In this document: one piece after another, positions 27,636 through 38,200 of the stretch | How the letters are laid out: the number at the start of each line of letters is the position of its first letter | Numbering within the stretch: position 1 is the stretch's first letter | Origin: Bacteroides sp. | GTDB lineage: Bacteria; Bacteroidota; Bacteroidia; Bacteroidales; Bacteroidaceae | Length of the DNA: 64,000 bases | Assembly: GCA_022648295.1 (NCBI GenBank) | Contig: JALCME010000015.1 | Location: forward strand, 56,932-120,931 | Direction: 5' to 3' | Position numbers and translations under genes: made by a program | Notes under the pieces: model-generated | The model's input: the letters and a program-made list of their open reading frames with translations, nothing else | The model's database searches: none | What the model was told of the DNA's origin: nothing

Positions 27636-28313
27636 TTATTTTTTACATTGCAGCTTTCTGATAGAGTCTCCATGTAGTTCTATCCTGATAGCTTGATGAA
27701 CAATCCTATCCAAGACCGCATCCGCTATCGTCTTTTCTCCGATAATCTCATACCATCCATTTACAGGTAATTGTGATGTTATTAGTATGGATTTCTTATC
27801 ATGTCTATCTTCAATGATATCCATCAGGTTCATTCTGGCTCCGTTATCAAAAGGTTGTATTCCGAAGTCGTCTAAAATAAGTAGATCCATACGTTCAATC
27901 TTCTTCAATTCTTGCAGTATGCTTCCTTTGGCCTTGGCTACTTTGAGTTGTCCCATTAATTTGGCCGTATTGGCGTATAACACTTTCATTCCTTTCTGAC
28001 AAGCCTTGTAGCCCAAAGCGGTAGCTATGTAACTCTTCCCTGTGCCGGAACTTCCTGTTATAAACAGATCCTTGTTCTCTTTGACAAAAGTGAGTTCAGC
28101 AAGCCTTTCTAACAAGTTACGGTCCAACCCTCTTTCTATGCCGTAATCCATTTCTTCCATATATGCCTTATAGCGGAAGCTTGCCTGCTTGATCAGCCTT
28201 TCTATCATCCTGTTGCAACGTTCATCCCATTCAACCGTCAAATACCATTCTTCTCTATATTCTGACCTACGAAGTTTAACGGTACATTTGGTATGTGCTA
28301 ATGCTTTCTTCAT
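27636..28313 (-). pseudogene. IS21 istB ATPase fused in frame to a probable integrase N-terminus
   Basis: 225 codons, open. From about residue 28 the product is IstB, the AAA+ transposition helper: WDERCNRMIERLIKQASFRY, Walker A GSSGTGKS, Walker B LLILDDFG, and ITSQLPVNGWYE with sensor residues. The first 27 residues (KCTVKLRRSEYREEWYLTVE) do not fit IstB and instead resemble the N-terminal arm-binding region of Bacteroidota tyrosine integrases. The usual 40-50 residue IstB N-terminal helical region is absent. A deletion joining integrase codon ~27 to istB would produce this. It is not expected to be functional in transposition without istA. Confidence 0.7.
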
Positions 28314-28321
28314 ACTTCACC

Positions 28322-28870
28322 TTATTTATATAGTTTGTCGATTTCTGATTTAGGAGCATATACATAGTTACCTATCTGTCGGGTGGGAATAGAATACTTG
28401 CGGATATGGGAATAGACCGTTCCCTCATTGATATGAAACTTCTTCGCTATCTCGCCAATGTTATAACAATCCTCGGGCTCCAGACTATAGAGCTTGGCGA
28501 TAGGCTTATCCTCCTTGGCTACCATATTTCGTACAGGATACATTTTACTTAGTTCGTCCTTACTGATTCGAGTTAGACGTTCACCGAGATTTACACATGG
28601 AATAGTTCCTTTCCTTATCAATCTATAAATGGTATCCCGACTGATGCCAAACATAGCAACAGCCTCAGGAACGGTAATATAGTCTCTCGCTTCAGGAATC
28701 TGACTAATTAGTTCCGACAATTCTTCTGCCTTTCATTCTTCCTCCTTCTTTCGTTTAGATGCAATCTTGGTGCATTTAGCAGAGCAGCATCTCGATGTTA
28801 TCGTCTTGGGGGTAAAAGCCTCCCCACAGACAATACACTTCCTTTGAAAATCTAACTTTGCACTTGGCAT
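28322..28870 (-). pseudogene. Zinc-finger plus excisionase-like HTH gene interrupted by an in-frame TGA
   Basis: From ATG 28870 the frame encodes a four-cysteine zinc-ribbon-like start (KCIVCGEAF, then CCSAKC), runs to a TGA at 28735-28733, and stays open in the same frame through two MerR/excisionase-like helix-turn-helix modules (ITVPEAVAMFGISRDTIYRLIRKG and NIGEIAKKFHINEGTVYSHIRK) to the stop at 28322. Without the TGA the protein would have 182 residues. Proteins of this layout commonly precede the tyrosine integrase in Bacteroides integrative elements, which fits the integrase-like start fused to istB 8 bp downstream. A TTG at 28720 might restart translation of the HTH part. Confidence 0.7.
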
Positions 28871-29004
28871 ATATTCTCCTATTAAAGTAGTATTAATCGT
28901 GATACGTATGTATAAGTTGCAAGTAGTCGCTATTTAAGTCGCGTTGCAAATATGTAGCATATATAAGCCAAAAATAGAAAACAAACGAAAGAAATACATA
29001 GATT

Positions 29005-29049
29005 AACTAAAACAAAATAGCGTGCAACTCATTGAGCCACACGCTATTT
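29005..29049 (-). terminator. Terminator downstream of dnaK
   Basis: A perfect 10-bp stem (AAATAGCGTG at 29015-29024 with CACGCTATTT at 29040-29049) is followed on the minus strand by a T-rich run. It lies about 30 bp beyond the dnaK stop. The stretch from here to 28871 otherwise holds no gene I can support. Confidence 0.78.
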
Positions 29050-29080
29050 ATATAGATTTGCCTTTCGGTATTTATCGATT

Positions 29081-31018
29081 TTACTTCACTTCTTCAAAAT
29101 CAGCATCCTGTACATTATCACCTTGTTTGCTATCTCCGCCTTGAGCACCTGCACCAGCGCCTGCATTAGCTTGTCCGGCATTCATATCAGGACCGGCTTG
29201 AGCACCACCTTGGGCACCGCTTTGTGCATACATCTCAGCACTTGCAGCTTGGAAAGCTGTGTTCAATTCTGCCATGGCAGCATCTACAGCAGCTACATCC
29301 TGAGCTTTATGAGCATCTTTCAATTTCTGCAAAGCAGCTTCAATAGGAGCTTTCTTATCTGCTGACAATTTATCACCCAACTCTTTCAACTGATTCTCTG
29401 TAGTGAAAATCATACTGTCAGCCTGATTCATCTTGTCAATTTTTTCACGCTCTTTCTTATCTGCCTCTGCATTAGCATCAGCCTCAGCCTTCATCCGGTC
29501 TATCTCTTCCTTGCTCAAACCGCTGGAAGCTTCGATACGGATAGCCTGTTCCTTACCAGTTGCCTTATCCTTGGCAGATACCTTCAAGATACCATTGGCA
29601 TCAATATCAAATGTTACTTCAATTTGAGGTACACCACGACGTGCAGGAGCAATACCTGTCAGGTTAAATTGGCCGATAGATTTGTTCTGTGCAGCCATCG
29701 GACGTTCGCCTTGTAATACGTGAATAGTTACTTCTGTCTGATTATCGGCAGCAGTAGAGAATGTTTCACTCTTCTTACAAGGAATAGTCGTGTTGGCATC
29801 AATCAACTTGGTCATTACACCACCCAATGTCTCAATACCCATGGACAACGGAGTAACATCCAACAATACCACACCTTTAATTTCATCCGTCAAAACAGCA
29901 CCCTGTACGGCAGCACCTACGGCAACAACTTCATCAGGATTAACACCTTTGGAAGGAGTCTTACCAAAGAAGTCTTCAACTAATTTCTGAACAGCCGGTA
30001 TACGTGAAGAACCACCAACTAGGATCACTTCATCAATATCGGAGTTACTCAAACTTGCATCAGACATTGCCTTTTTGCATGGTTCCAAACAAGCTTGAAT
30101 CAAACTATGAGCCAATGCTTCAAATTTAGCACGTGTCAAAGTCTTCACCAAATGCTTAGGCACACCACCTACCGGCATAATGTACGGCAAATTGATTTCG
30201 GTACTTGTAGAAGAAGATAATTCTATTTTAGCTTTTTCAGCAGCTTCCTTCAGACGTTGCATAGCCATTGGATCCTGAGTCAGATCTGCACCTTCGTCGT
30301 TTTTGAACTCCTCTGCTAACCAGTTGATAATTACCTGGTCGAAGTCATCACCACCAAGATGAGTATCACCATTAGTAGACAAGACCTCGAATACACCGCC
30401 ACCAAATTCAAGGATGGAAATATCGAATGTACCACCACCAAGGTCAAACACTGCAACTTTCATATCCTTATGAGCCTTATCGATGCCGTAAGCCAAAGCA
30501 GCGGCAGTCGGTTCGTTCACGATACGTTTTACATCCAGACCAGCAATTTGTCCAGCTTCCTTAGTTGCCTGACGTTGAGAATCAGAGAAGTAAGCTGGAA
30601 CAGTAATTACTGCTTCTGTTACTTCTTGTCCCAAATAATCTTCAGCTGTTTTCTTCATTTTCTGAAGAATCATTGCTGAAATTTCCTGCGGAGTATAAAG
30701 ACGACCGTCAATATCCACACGCGGTGTATTGTTATCACCCTTTGTCACCTTATAAGGTACGCGGGCTACTTCTTTTTGTACTTGTTCCCAGTTTTCACCC
30801 ATAAAACGTTTGATAGAGTAAACCGTACGTTTTGGATTGGTAATGGCCTGCCGTTTTGCAGGATCACCAACTTTACGTTCACCCCCGTCCACAAAAGCGA
30901 CAACGGAAGGAGTTGTACGTTTACCTTCGCTATTCGCTATAACTACCGGTTCGTTACCTTCGAAAACAGCAACGCAAGAATTTGTAGTTCCTAAATCAAT
31001 ACCAATTATTTTTCCCAT
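29081..31018 (-). CDS. dnaK: Molecular chaperone DnaK (Hsp70)
   Basis: 645-residue cytoplasmic Hsp70, full length. It starts [21 protein letters not shown], carries the second and third Hsp70 signatures ([14 protein letters not shown] and [14 protein letters not shown]), a substrate-binding domain ([14 protein letters not shown]) and a Gly/Ala/Gln-rich lid tail ending in DADFEEVK, the EEVK-like end of bacterial DnaK. It folds nascent and stress-damaged proteins with DnaJ and GrpE, which are not encoded nearby. The gene is monocistronic here, with its own terminator and an upstream region of about 750 bp free of other genes. Confidence 0.98.
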   Translation of the reverse strand: MGKIIGIDLGTTNSCVAVFEGNEPVVIANSEGKRTTPSVVAFVDGGERKVGDPAKRQAITNPKRTVYSIKRFMGENWEQVQKEVARVPYKVTKGDNNTPRVDIDGRLYTPQEISAMILQKMKKTAEDYLGQEVTEAVITVPAYFSDSQRQATKEAGQIAGLDVKRIVNEPTAAALAYGIDKAHKDMKVAVFDLGGGTFDISILEFGGGVFEVLSTNGDTHLGGDDFDQVIINWLAEEFKNDEGADLTQDPMAMQRLKEAAEKAKIELSSSTSTEINLPYIMPVGGVPKHLVKTLTRAKFEALAHSLIQACLEPCKKAMSDASLSNSDIDEVILVGGSSRIPAVQKLVEDFFGKTPSKGVNPDEVVAVGAAVQGAVLTDEIKGVVLLDVTPLSMGIETLGGVMTKLIDANTTIPCKKSETFSTAADNQTEVTIHVLQGERPMAAQNKSIGQFNLTGIAPARRGVPQIEVTFDIDANGILKVSAKDKATGKEQAIRIEASSGLSKEEIDRMKAEADANAEADKKEREKIDKMNQADSMIFTTENQLKELGDKLSADKKAPIEAALQKLKDAHKAQDVAAVDAAMAELNTAFQAASAEMYAQSGAQGGAQAGPDMNAGQANAGAGAGAQGGDSKQGDNVQDADFEEVK

Positions 31019-31128
31019 GATCTTTATTATTTTACTTGTTATTATTCACTATTCATTGTTACCCGCCTTACTGGCAGACGTCAAGTAAAAAACAAACCCT
31101 GTGCCATTTTCCTTTTCCCCGGATAAAA

Positions 31129-31163
31129 GCCAGGAGATGACAGAAAGGCTGCCAGATTGTCAG
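31129..31163. promoter_or_regulatory. Cluster of GCCAG/GTCAG-like motifs upstream of dnaK
   Basis: Four short related motifs occur within 35 bp: GCCAG (31129), TGACAG (31138), GCCAG (31151) and TGTCAG (31158). They lie about 110-145 bp upstream of the dnaK start codon, where heat-stress control would act. This is a pattern only; I know of no proven regulator for it, and no CIRCE element is present. Confidence 0.25.
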
Positions 31164-31279
31164 AATCAGAAATTGCTAAGATGCTTGATAACAACGAAAA
31201 AATTAGCAGAAAACAGAGTAAAGAATCAAGCATCACTATTGCAACGATTTTAATACATATTTTTAGGCTATGCAAATCA

Positions 31280-31416
31280 TTCGTACCTTCTCCGCACTTT
31301 CTCCGTACCATCTTCGTACCACCTTCGCTCTTTCTTAGCACACTAAGAGTAAAATAAAGCATTCTGTTAGCCTCAGCTGGAGCGAAAAAAAGCGAAACAA
31401 GTACGGAGAAAGTACG
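31280..31416. repeat. Interrupted inverted repeat in the dnaK upstream region
   Basis: CGCACTTTCTCCGTAC (31293-31308) and the reverse complement of 31401-31416 agree at 15 of 16 bases. The first arm also sits in a run of related CGTACC units (TTCGTACCTTCTCCG, CTCCGTACCATC, TTCGTACCACC). Similar TCCGTAC-rich intergenic repeats recur in Bacteroides genomes. The remaining DNA from 31019 to 31771 contains no gene I can support; open frames on the minus strand there have no family resemblance or start context. Confidence 0.45.
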
Positions 31417-31771
31417 TCGCATGTACAGAGATTAATCCTCTACAAACAAAATATTTACGCTACACACATTTTCAAAATTGACTTAAACTTTTAAATTACA
31501 AATCAAAAAATAGACTCAATTCGTAGCAAAAAGAGATAATAGACATATACATAAGTATATTTCAATATCACAATAAGCTATATTTACCATAAAGACAAGC
31601 TATTAATAATTTGCAGTAAAGAAGTCCGTCCATTCAAAAAATACTGGATTAAAAACAGAGACTCTCCGACATATTTTGTCTCTTTCATATCGTAAAATGG
31701 CAAAAAATAGTAACTTTGGCAAATTGTGCAACAGACACAAGTTCGTATATTTTTAGTTAAAAAGCAGTTAA

Positions 31772-32560
31772 ATGCCAGAATACAAAATACATAAGTTCCC
31801 AAAATCACGAATAGCCACGATAGATGTTTGCGAAATTGGCAAACAGAAACATCACATTACAAGTTTGATTGAACTCGATATTACCAATAGTCGGAAAAAG
31901 ATTAGAGCATACAATAATCACAGCAGCAACAAGATTTCTTTTAATGCGTGGATCATTAGTGTAATCGGTCACACCATACATCAATACGAGACCGTAGCAT
32001 CATACCTTAATGGAAAAGACAAACAACTAATTTTTAAAGACATCAATGTATCCGTTATCGTAGAAAAAAGCCTGAACGGACAAAAAGTACCATTTCCACT
32101 CATCATTGAAAAAGCAAACAATATAAGTATAGAAAACATATCAAAGCAAATCAATGATGCAAAGAATCAAAAACTTACAGATAAGGACATTGTGCTTCAA
32201 AAGAAAACAAACAGATTTGAAAGCTTATACTACTCCCTTCCGGGATTTATAAGAAGAAGTTTCTGGAGATACCTCTTAAAGCATCCCAAAATTGCTTATA
32301 AAAAAATGGGAAACGTAGCAATCACCTCCATAGGAATGATGGGACAAGTTAAAGGATGGTTTATCCCGATTTCCATTCACCCTATTTGTTTCGGATTAAG
32401 TTCCATCACAAAAAAGCCGGTTGTAGTTGACGACAAAATAGAAATAAGAGAAATATTAAATATGTCAATCCTACTGGATCATGATATAATTGACGGCGCT
32501 CCAATGGCACGGTTTATAAGAGATTTATCGAAAAATATCGAAAACGGGACTAATTTATAG
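31772..32560 (+). CDS. Stand-alone 2-oxoacid dehydrogenase-type acyltransferase domain
   Basis: 262 residues resembling the catalytic (E2, chloramphenicol-acetyltransferase-like) domain of 2-oxoacid dehydrogenase complexes. The C-terminal active-site motif reads LDHDIIDGAPMARFI, keeping the catalytic His and the following DG pair (family form DHRxxDG). No lipoyl domain, no E1-binding domain and no E1/E3 genes are present, so it cannot act as an ordinary complex core. It may acylate a small molecule or CoA derivative; the substrate is unknown. A -7-like TAACTTTG (31711-31718) lies upstream. The gene is followed by the RND pump block but has its own 230-bp separation. Confidence 0.75.
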   Translation: MPEYKIHKFPKSRIATIDVCEIGKQKHHITSLIELDITNSRKKIRAYNNHSSNKISFNAWIISVIGHTIHQYETVASYLNGKDKQLIFKDINVSVIVEKSLNGQKVPFPLIIEKANNISIENISKQINDAKNQKLTDKDIVLQKKTNRFESLYYSLPGFIRRSFWRYLLKHPKIAYKKMGNVAITSIGMMGQVKGWFIPISIHPICFGLSSITKKPVVVDDKIEIREILNMSILLDHDIIDGAPMARFIRDLSKNIENGTNL

Positions 32561-32692
32561 ATACCTACCCCATTCCTTGCATATATATTGCGTACACAAG
32601 AACTTATCAACACAGAAAGAAACGCCTCATATAAGTCCTAAATAACAGGAAAAAAATCTATTTTCTAAAAAAAACATTCCAATCTATTATTT

Positions 32693-32766
32693 TTTCCATT
32701 GGAAATTTGTTTTATTAGAAATTATACATATCTTTGCATCGTTTTCCAGTGGAACATATTTCCAAT
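32693..32766 (+). promoter_or_regulatory. Promoter with two palindromic operators upstream of the RND pump
   Basis: A canonical Bacteroidota promoter, TTTG (32706-32709) and TATCTTTG (32729-32736) with 19 bp between, is bracketed by palindromes: TTTCCA-T-TGGAAA (32693-32705) touching the -33 box, and TTCCA-G-TGGAA (32744-32754) at the expected transcription start. A further half site TTTCCAAT follows at 32759. This layout is typical of a repressor operator. The same element is found before the CoA-disulfide reductase gene. Confidence 0.7.
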
Positions 32767-32788
32767 ACGATAATAATAGATTTAAGTT

Positions 32789-34108
32789 ATGAATAGAAAG
32801 AAGAAGTTTCCAATAGTCCTCATTTGCGCCTTAGCTACATCACTCACGGCAAGCGCACAAAAGAAGAGCTATATATCAATAGATCAAGCTACTGATATTG
32901 CAGCTCAGAATAATGCGAATGTGCAAATCTCTGAATGGGAGCACAAAATTTCGAAAGCGGATTTTCATCAAACCGATGCAGTATTCTTACCACAAATCTC
33001 AGTAGGTTACACTGCCGTTACTACAAATAATGCATTAAACGCTTTCGGATTTCTACTCCAACAACGTTCTGTGACCTCACAGGATTTTGATCCGGCAAAA
33101 TTAAATCATCCGGGTGCGACGCAAAATTATGGCGCTGACATCAGTGTAAAAATGCCGCTAATCAATCCGGATATGATATTCGCGCGGAAAGGAGCTAAAT
33201 TACAAAGCGAAGTATACCAGTATAAGAAACAATATACAAAGGATATGATTGAATTTGAAGTGAAGAAGGCTTATACCCAATTACAGTTTGCTTACCGGGC
33301 CCAAAGCATTTTGCGTTCAACACTGAGTGACGTGAAGCAAATCCACCAATCGGTGAAAAACTTCTACGACCAGGGTTTAGTACAGAAATCAGATGTACTT
33401 AATGCACAGGTACAAGTGAACACTGTAGAAAGTGCATTAGCTAAGGCCGAAAGTAACGTTAGCAATGCTTCGGATGGATTAAAACTATTAGTGGGAGCTA
33501 AGGGAGATGAAACGGTTTATGAGCCGGACTCTCTTTCCCAATCATCTGCTATTTACAACAATTCCAGCTTTTCGAGCATGCGCTCTGATGTAATGGCTAT
33601 GAAGAAAGCAATGGATGCCTCGAATATGATGGTAAAATCATCGGCGCTAAGCTTTGTTCCTAAAATCAATGCTTTTGGTACTTACAGCCTGAGCGATTCC
33701 AAAGCATTTGGATTCAACCAGAACTCTTACCTGCTGGGAATCAACCTGAGCTGGGACCTCTTTTCAGGTAACCGGAATATCAGCAAACTCAGATCATCTA
33801 CTTTCCAACGCAATAAAATGAAAGAGGAATATAACTTGTACATTGACAAAAGTCAGGTGGAATTTAACAAGACCAAACGTGACCTGAGCGATCTGCAAGT
33901 AGAAATTAACAAACAGCAAACCAGTGTGGACCAAGCAGCCGAAGCGCTACGCATCTTGTCAAACCGGTATGCCGAAGGGCTGACCAAGACATCAGACCTG
34001 CTTATGGCTCAGGCACAACTCTCGCAACAGCAGCTTCAACTGGCACAGGCCATCATGTCCTACAACATCACACTTTATTATTTGAATTTACAATCCACAA
34101 TGAATTAA
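32789..34108 (+). CDS. TolC-family outer-membrane efflux protein
   Basis: 439-residue outer-membrane channel with a signal peptide ending SLTASAQ. Two repeated outer-membrane-efflux domains are seen, each with long amphipathic helices (for example KQIHQSVKNFYDQGLVQKSD and EALRILSNRYAEGLTKTSD, the repeated family motif). It is first of a three-gene tripartite pump operon: the adaptor follows after 20 bp and the RND pump after that. The upstream operators suggest induction by a stress or redox signal. Substrate unknown. Confidence 0.93.
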   Translation: MNRKKKFPIVLICALATSLTASAQKKSYISIDQATDIAAQNNANVQISEWEHKISKADFHQTDAVFLPQISVGYTAVTTNNALNAFGFLLQQRSVTSQDFDPAKLNHPGATQNYGADISVKMPLINPDMIFARKGAKLQSEVYQYKKQYTKDMIEFEVKKAYTQLQFAYRAQSILRSTLSDVKQIHQSVKNFYDQGLVQKSDVLNAQVQVNTVESALAKAESNVSNASDGLKLLVGAKGDETVYEPDSLSQSSAIYNNSSFSSMRSDVMAMKKAMDASNMMVKSSALSFVPKINAFGTYSLSDSKAFGFNQNSYLLGINLSWDLFSGNRNISKLRSSTFQRNKMKEEYNLYIDKSQVEFNKTKRDLSDLQVEINKQQTSVDQAAEALRILSNRYAEGLTKTSDLLMAQAQLSQQQLQLAQAIMSYNITLYYLNLQSTMN

Positions 34109-34128
34109 CAATATAAAAATATACAGTT

Positions 34129-35208
34129 ATGATAACAAGAAAACAACTTATACCGGGAATTTTGATCATCGCTGCCCTGTCATCCTGTTCATCGTCAACA
34201 GACAATAAGAAGGAAGAGCATGCAATAAAGGTAGAGACCTATTCCCCCGCTCAGCTTACTAATGATGATATTTATCTGAGTGGTGTAGTCAGTGCCGAGC
34301 AAACGGCTGTCATTAGTACCCGCGTTATGGGTTTTGTGAAGAAAATATATGTAAAACCGGGAGAAAAGGTAAAACAAGGTCAACTACTAATTGCAATCAA
34401 TAGTGACGACCTGAATGCACAAAAGGCACAGGCGGAAGCTATGATTACGGAAGCCGAAGCTGCTGCTAAGAATGCCAAGCGCGATTATGAACGCTACCAA
34501 ACGCTACATACACAAAACAGCGTATCGGACAAGGAACTTGAAAACATGGCGTTGAACAACACGTCAATGCAATCGAAGGTCAAAATGGCCCACCAGTCAC
34601 TTAATGCTGTAAATGCTATGCTGGCATATACTAATATCACTGCTCCCTTCTCAGGTACAGTCACTCAAAAGATGATTGATGAAGGCAGTACCGCTTCTCC
34701 GGGTATGCCCCTCCTCTCCATGGAGAAATCAGGAGAGATGGAAGTGACCTCTTCCGTACCTGAGAACTTTATTAAGTATATCCATACGGGGGATTCGGTA
34801 AACATTGACATCAAATCACTGAATACAGTGATTAAAGGAAAAATCAGTGAGCTTAGTACTTCCTCTTATCTCAGTGGCGGACAATATGCCATGAAAATAG
34901 TTCTGACCGACCAAGACAAAGCCAATCTGCGTGCAGGAATGTACGCAGGAATTCATATTCCGGAAAAAATTGAAGGCGCAACGACTTCTACCATTCTCAT
35001 CAACAAATCTTCCGTTTTCAATCGTGAGCAGTTGACAGGAGTATATGTGGTGAATAGTGAAAACCAAGCCATGCTACGTTGGGTACGATTAGGTAAAGAG
35101 GTAGGAAATCAAGTGGAAATACTCTCCGGTTTGAATAGCAACGACCAAATAATCATCAATCCGGGCAGTGAACTTTATAACGGAAAGAAAGTGATCATCT
35201 CTAAATAA
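34129..35208 (+). CDS. RND efflux periplasmic adaptor (membrane-fusion protein)
   Basis: 359-residue lipoprotein (LSSCSSS, Cys near residue 20) of the HlyD/AcrA type. It shows a barrel-sandwich (lipoyl-like) half motif VKKIYVKPGEKVKQGQLLIAIN, an alpha-helical hairpin (about 90-150), the second half ITAPFSGTVTQKMIDEGST, then beta-barrel and membrane-proximal domains. It bridges the TolC channel and RND pump encoded on either side. Confidence 0.93.
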   Translation: MITRKQLIPGILIIAALSSCSSSTDNKKEEHAIKVETYSPAQLTNDDIYLSGVVSAEQTAVISTRVMGFVKKIYVKPGEKVKQGQLLIAINSDDLNAQKAQAEAMITEAEAAAKNAKRDYERYQTLHTQNSVSDKELENMALNNTSMQSKVKMAHQSLNAVNAMLAYTNITAPFSGTVTQKMIDEGSTASPGMPLLSMEKSGEMEVTSSVPENFIKYIHTGDSVNIDIKSLNTVIKGKISELSTSSYLSGGQYAMKIVLTDQDKANLRAGMYAGIHIPEKIEGATTSTILINKSSVFNREQLTGVYVVNSENQAMLRWVRLGKEVGNQVEILSGLNSNDQIIINPGSELYNGKKVIISK

Positions 35209-35218
35209 AGAATGAATT

Positions 35219-38200
35219 ATGGAACACGGAATATCAGGAAAAATAGCAAAGGCCTTCATCCAATCAAAGCTGAGCATCCTGCTGATGATAGCATTTATGC
35301 TCTTAGGTTTATTCAGCGTCTATTTTATCCCACGCGAAGAAGAGCCTCAGATTGAAGTGCCAATGGCCGACATTATGCTCGGCTATCCGGGAGCAACACC
35401 CCAGGAAATAACATCAAGTGTTGTACAACCATTGGAGAAGATCGTTTCAAATATAAAAGGCGTGGAAGATGTTTATTCCACAGCGATGAATGGAATGGCT
35501 ATGCTCACCGTACAGTTTTATGTAGGTGAAGATGTGGAACGTTCGCTGGTAAAGCTATACAATGAGTTAATGAAGAACATGGACCAGATGCCACAGGGAG
35601 TTACCATGCCTCTGGTAAAATCACGATCAATTGATGATGTACCGGTACTGGCCTTTACCTTGTGGAGTGATAAGATGGGAGGTTTTCAAATCAGACAAGT
35701 AGCCGAAGTTGTAGGCAACGAGATCAAGAAAATACCCGATGTGGCACAGGTAAAAGTAACTGGCGGACAAAGCCGCGAAGTAAAGGTTACGCTGGACAAG
35801 GAGAAAATGACTGGCAGTAAAGTGGATTTCAACTCTATTGCACAAGCACTAAAGGCTAATAATTCACAAATGACCAGTGGTGATTTTATCACCCATGATC
35901 AGGTATACTCGGTCAACACCGGTAAGTTCTTCAGTAATGCAGAAGAAGTCAAACACCTGATCGTAGGAGTCAACGACGGACAGCCCGTATACCTTTATCA
36001 GGTAGCCAATGTAGAAGATGGGCCTGAAGTACCCCACGACTATGTATCATTTGGTTATGGAGCCGCCAACCAAGATATGCAAAAGAGCAACCCGAATGAT
36101 TACACTGCGGTAACAATCTCTATTGCCAAAAAGAAAGGTGCGGATGCCATGAAACTTTCCGACGTTATTATAGATAAGGTAAATCACCTGAAAAAAGATT
36201 TGATTAGCAACGACTTGAATGTAGAAGTAACCCGTAACTACGGATTGACTGCATCACACAAGGTCTCCGATTTACTGTTACACTTATCCATCGCTATTCT
36301 CATCGTAACCCTGTTTGTGATGGCAGCCATGGGATGGCGTGGAGGTCTGGTAGTCTTCATGTCCGTACCTATTACTTTTGCATTGACACTATTCGCCTAT
36401 TACTTTATGGGCTACACCCTGAACCGCATCACTTTATTTGCATTGGTATTTGTAACGGGTATTGTGACGGACGACTCTATCATCATTGCGGAAAATATGT
36501 ACCGCCACTTCAAAATGAAGAAACTTCCGCCCTTACAAGCTGCATTGTATTCCATCAATGAAGTAGGTAATCCAACCATCCTCGCGACGCTAACGGTTAT
36601 TGCAGCCGTACTTCCAATGGCTTTCGTTTCAGGAATGATGGGGCCATACATGAGTCCGATGCCTATCGGTGCATCCATCGCTATGACGTTCTCTTTGCTC
36701 GTTGCATTGACACTAACCCCCTATTTCGGTTATCATTTCCTGAGATATAAGAGTAAGAGAGCAAAGGCAAAAGAAGAGCGGGAAGCTGCGAACAGTGAAA
36801 GTGAAGAAGGAGTTGAAGTACAACAAACCAAAATCTATAAAATCTATTCCGCAATTACAACTCCTTTTCTTGAAAGCAGAAAAAAACGCTGGGCGTTTAT
36901 GATTGGATTGACCGTTGTACTATTAGGCTCATTGGTGTTGTTCTTCACCCGTTCAGTACCCGTCAAGATGTTACCGTTTGATAATAAGAACGAATTCCAG
37001 GTTGTTGTTGACATGCCGGAAGGGACTACACTCGAGCGTACGGATGCAGTAGCCAAAGAATTGGCTGTATATCTCAGCAAAAATAAGATGGTGACCAATT
37101 ATCAAACTTATGTAGGGACAGCTTCTCCAATTAGTTTCAACGGTTTGGTTCGTCACTACGACTTACGTTCAGGTGAGAATGTGGCAGATATTCAAGTTAA
37201 TCTGATTGATAAGGGAGAGCGTAGTGAACAAAGCCACGACATTGCCAAATCAGTGCGTGCAGGTTTACAAGCCATCGGAAAGAAATACAATGCCAATGTA
37301 AAAGTAGTGGAAGTGCCACCCGGACCTCCGGTGATGTCGACCATTGTTGCTGAAATCTATGGTCCTGACTATCAACAACAGATCGCAGTAGCCGGACAGG
37401 TGAAAACAGCACTGGCCAAAACAGCTAATGTAGTAGATGTAGACTGGAGTGTGGAAAGTGATCAAACGGAATACAAACTGGAAGTGGATAAAGATAAGGC
37501 TATGAAGCATGGCATTGCCAGTGCGCAAATTGTACAAACTATGTATGGTGCTTTATCTGGTATGAACGTCGGTATTTTGCATCAACCATCCTCCGTAGAG
37601 CAAGTCGGTATTGTATTACAATTGCCGGAAAAAGATAAATCGAGTATGGAAGATTTAATGAACCTCAGTGTACTCAATCCTCAGGGACAAGCGGAACCGA
37701 TTGGTAACTTTGTAAAAGTGACACAAGGTTTGAAAGATAAAAGCATCTACCGCAAGAATCAGAAGAATGTAGTATACGTAATGGCGGATGTAGCCGGAAA
37801 GCTGGAAAGCCCGATTTATGCCATGACAGATGTGTCCGGTGATCTTGCCAAAATCAAACTACCTGACGGTGCTTCATTAAAAGAAGAATTCAGTCAGCAA
37901 CCGAAATATGAGGATAACTTTTCTTTAAAATGGGACGGAGAATGGAAGATCACGTATGAAGTATTCCGTGATTTAGGTCTTGCATTTGCTTTCGTATTAG
38001 TCATCATATATATGTTGATAGTAGGCTGGTTCCAAAGCTTCATCACTCCACTGGTACAATTGGCAGCCATTCCGCTTTCACTTATCGGAATTGTTATCGG
38101 ACATTGGGTAGTAGGAGCCTACTTCACAGCAACATCCATGATTGGTTTCATTGCCCTTGCAGGTATCATGGTACGTAATTCCGTACTCTTGATCGACTTC

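Noticed and set aside
14578..28313. A simple inversion of the whole island that split one IS21 element between istA and istB
   Set aside because: The orientation of the two relics would fit, but the bases after the istA tail do not continue the integrase reading frame as such an inversion requires.
31081..31422. Minus-strand open frame of 113 codons upstream of dnaK
   Set aside because: Composition is not protein-like, it overlaps intergenic repeats and regulatory motifs, and no family is recognised.
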